Positions 7,313-7,792 of a stretch of 7,792 bases of DNA are shown here, one piece after another. The stretch is taken from positions 1 through 7,792 of the forward strand of contig JBEKVM010000195.1 in assembly GCA_049513975.1 (NCBI GenBank). The letters are read 5' to 3'. Origin of the DNA: JBEKOF01 sp049513975. GTDB taxonomy: Bacteria; Verrucomicrobiota; Verrucomicrobiia; Limisphaerales; Palsa-1400. A model generated the notes under the pieces. It was given only the letters and a program-made list of their open reading frames with translations. It made no database searches and had not been told where the DNA came from. Position numbers and translations under genes: made by a program. The number at the start of each line of letters is the position of its first letter. Positions within the stretch are counted from its first letter, which is position 1.

Positions 7313-7792
7313 CTACTGGGTGTGGATGACCTGGTAGAAGCGGGCGGACTGCTGGTTGATTGGGGTGGGGTCGGTGTAGGCGCCGATGTAGCCGTCGGTT
7401 GTGATGGTGGCGGCCTTGGTCCAGTGGATCAGATCGGAGGACATTTCCACTTCATACTGGGCACCGGGCGCGGCCGTCCAAGTGAGGGCGAAGCCGCCGG
7501 CCCCCGCGCTCGCCGCCGTGAGCACGATCGCCGGGAAGGTGTGGCCGGGCGGCGCGTTGGTCAGGGTGGCGGCGGTGATGAGGAAGCTGACGTTGGTGGC
7601 GGTGTTGTTGGGCACGCCCAAATACCAAATGGTGTTGGTGAGGGAGGGCAGCGAGGCGTTGGTCACGATAGTGATCAGTTCCGGGGTGGTCCCCGGATTG
7701 AAGCTGCCGTCGGTCATTTGCTGGGGCGTGGGCAGGGCGTTGTTGCGCACGATCAAATCCACGTTGCCGGTCATGTTGCTGACCACAAATTG
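7313..7792 (-). CDS. Secreted protein C-terminal part: PPC-like domain plus Verrucomicrobia-style C-terminal domain (5' truncated by window)
   Basis: The reading frame enters at the right edge and ends with TAG at 7315-7313, giving the last 159 residues of a longer protein; no start is claimed. Residues 1 to about 73 resemble the bacterial pre-peptidase C-terminal (PPC) beta domain: NMTGNVDLIVRNNALPTP (6-23), a short Asp/Gly/Asn turn region, and TIWYLGVPNNTATNVSFLIT (54-73). After a linker (74-85) comes a second beta-type module, about 88-159. Its key parts are FALTWTAAPGAQYEVEMSSD (101-120), LIHWTKA (121-127) and ARFYQVI (150-156). This closing module is a pattern I associate with large exported proteins of Verrucomicrobiota. 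The composition, rich in Thr, Ala and Asn with no cysteine, fits an extracellular protein. The catalytic or binding part, if any, lies outside the window, so the function is unknown. It is on the same strand as yajC, but the 104-base gap holding a promoter suggests a separate unit. No clear terminator follows it. Confidence 0.75.
   Translation of the reverse strand, partial: QFVVSNMTGNVDLIVRNNALPTPQQMTDGSFNPGTTPELITIVTNASLPSLTNTIWYLGVPNNTATNVSFLITAATLTNAPPGHTFPAIVLTAASAGAGGFALTWTAAPGAQYEVEMSSDLIHWTKAATITTDGYIGAYTDPTPINQQSARFYQVIHTQ

Noticed and set aside
1..7792. A novel defence, mobile or biosynthetic system
   Set aside because: All complete genes belong to well-known families; there are no transposases, integrases, attachment repeats, CRISPR arrays or clustered unknown genes.

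Overview
The window looks like ordinary chromosomal DNA from a GC-rich bacterium, most likely a member of the Verrucomicrobiota, perhaps near Pedosphaera/Limisphaerales. Two things point there. The right edge carries the C-terminal part of a secreted protein with a PPC-like beta domain, followed by a tail in the style common in those genomes ('..YEVEMSSDLIHWTKA...ARFYQV'). In addition, SecD and SecF are fused into one 858-residue protein next to yajC. The assignment is an inference from family style, since there is no rRNA or marker comparison here.

Layout from left to right. Positions 1-219 hold no convincing gene; they include a small tandem repeat of a 7-base unit just ahead of an MFS transporter gene on the + strand (220-1440). 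This gene converges on a minus-strand block that fills the rest of the window. In transcription order (right to left) that block is: a 5'-truncated secreted protein (7792-7313), yajC (7208-6861), fused secDF (6845-4269), a TerC/Alx-family membrane metal transporter (4189-3242), and recJ (3234-1525). A promoter-like pair of boxes lies directly upstream of yajC. The gaps from yajC through recJ are 15, 79 and 7 bases, so yajC-secDF-terC-recJ is probably one transcription unit. The 79-base gap holds an 11-bp perfect inverted repeat that could act as a partial terminator or a processing site.

How the genes relate. YajC and SecDF are the auxiliary subcomplex of the Sec translocon, which uses the ion gradient to help pull secreted proteins across the inner membrane. 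RecJ is the single-strand 5'-3' exonuclease of recombination and mismatch/base-excision repair. A secDF-recJ neighbourhood is known from other phyla (for example Bacillus subtilis, where the recJ homologue yrvE lies near secDF), so the unusual member here is terC, sitting between them. The MFS gene and the truncated secreted protein are accessory neighbours.

No mobile element, CRISPR array, RNA gene or clearly new system was found. The findings below are modest: gene order, a hairpin, sequence variants in conserved motifs, start-site questions and a lineage-style secreted protein.
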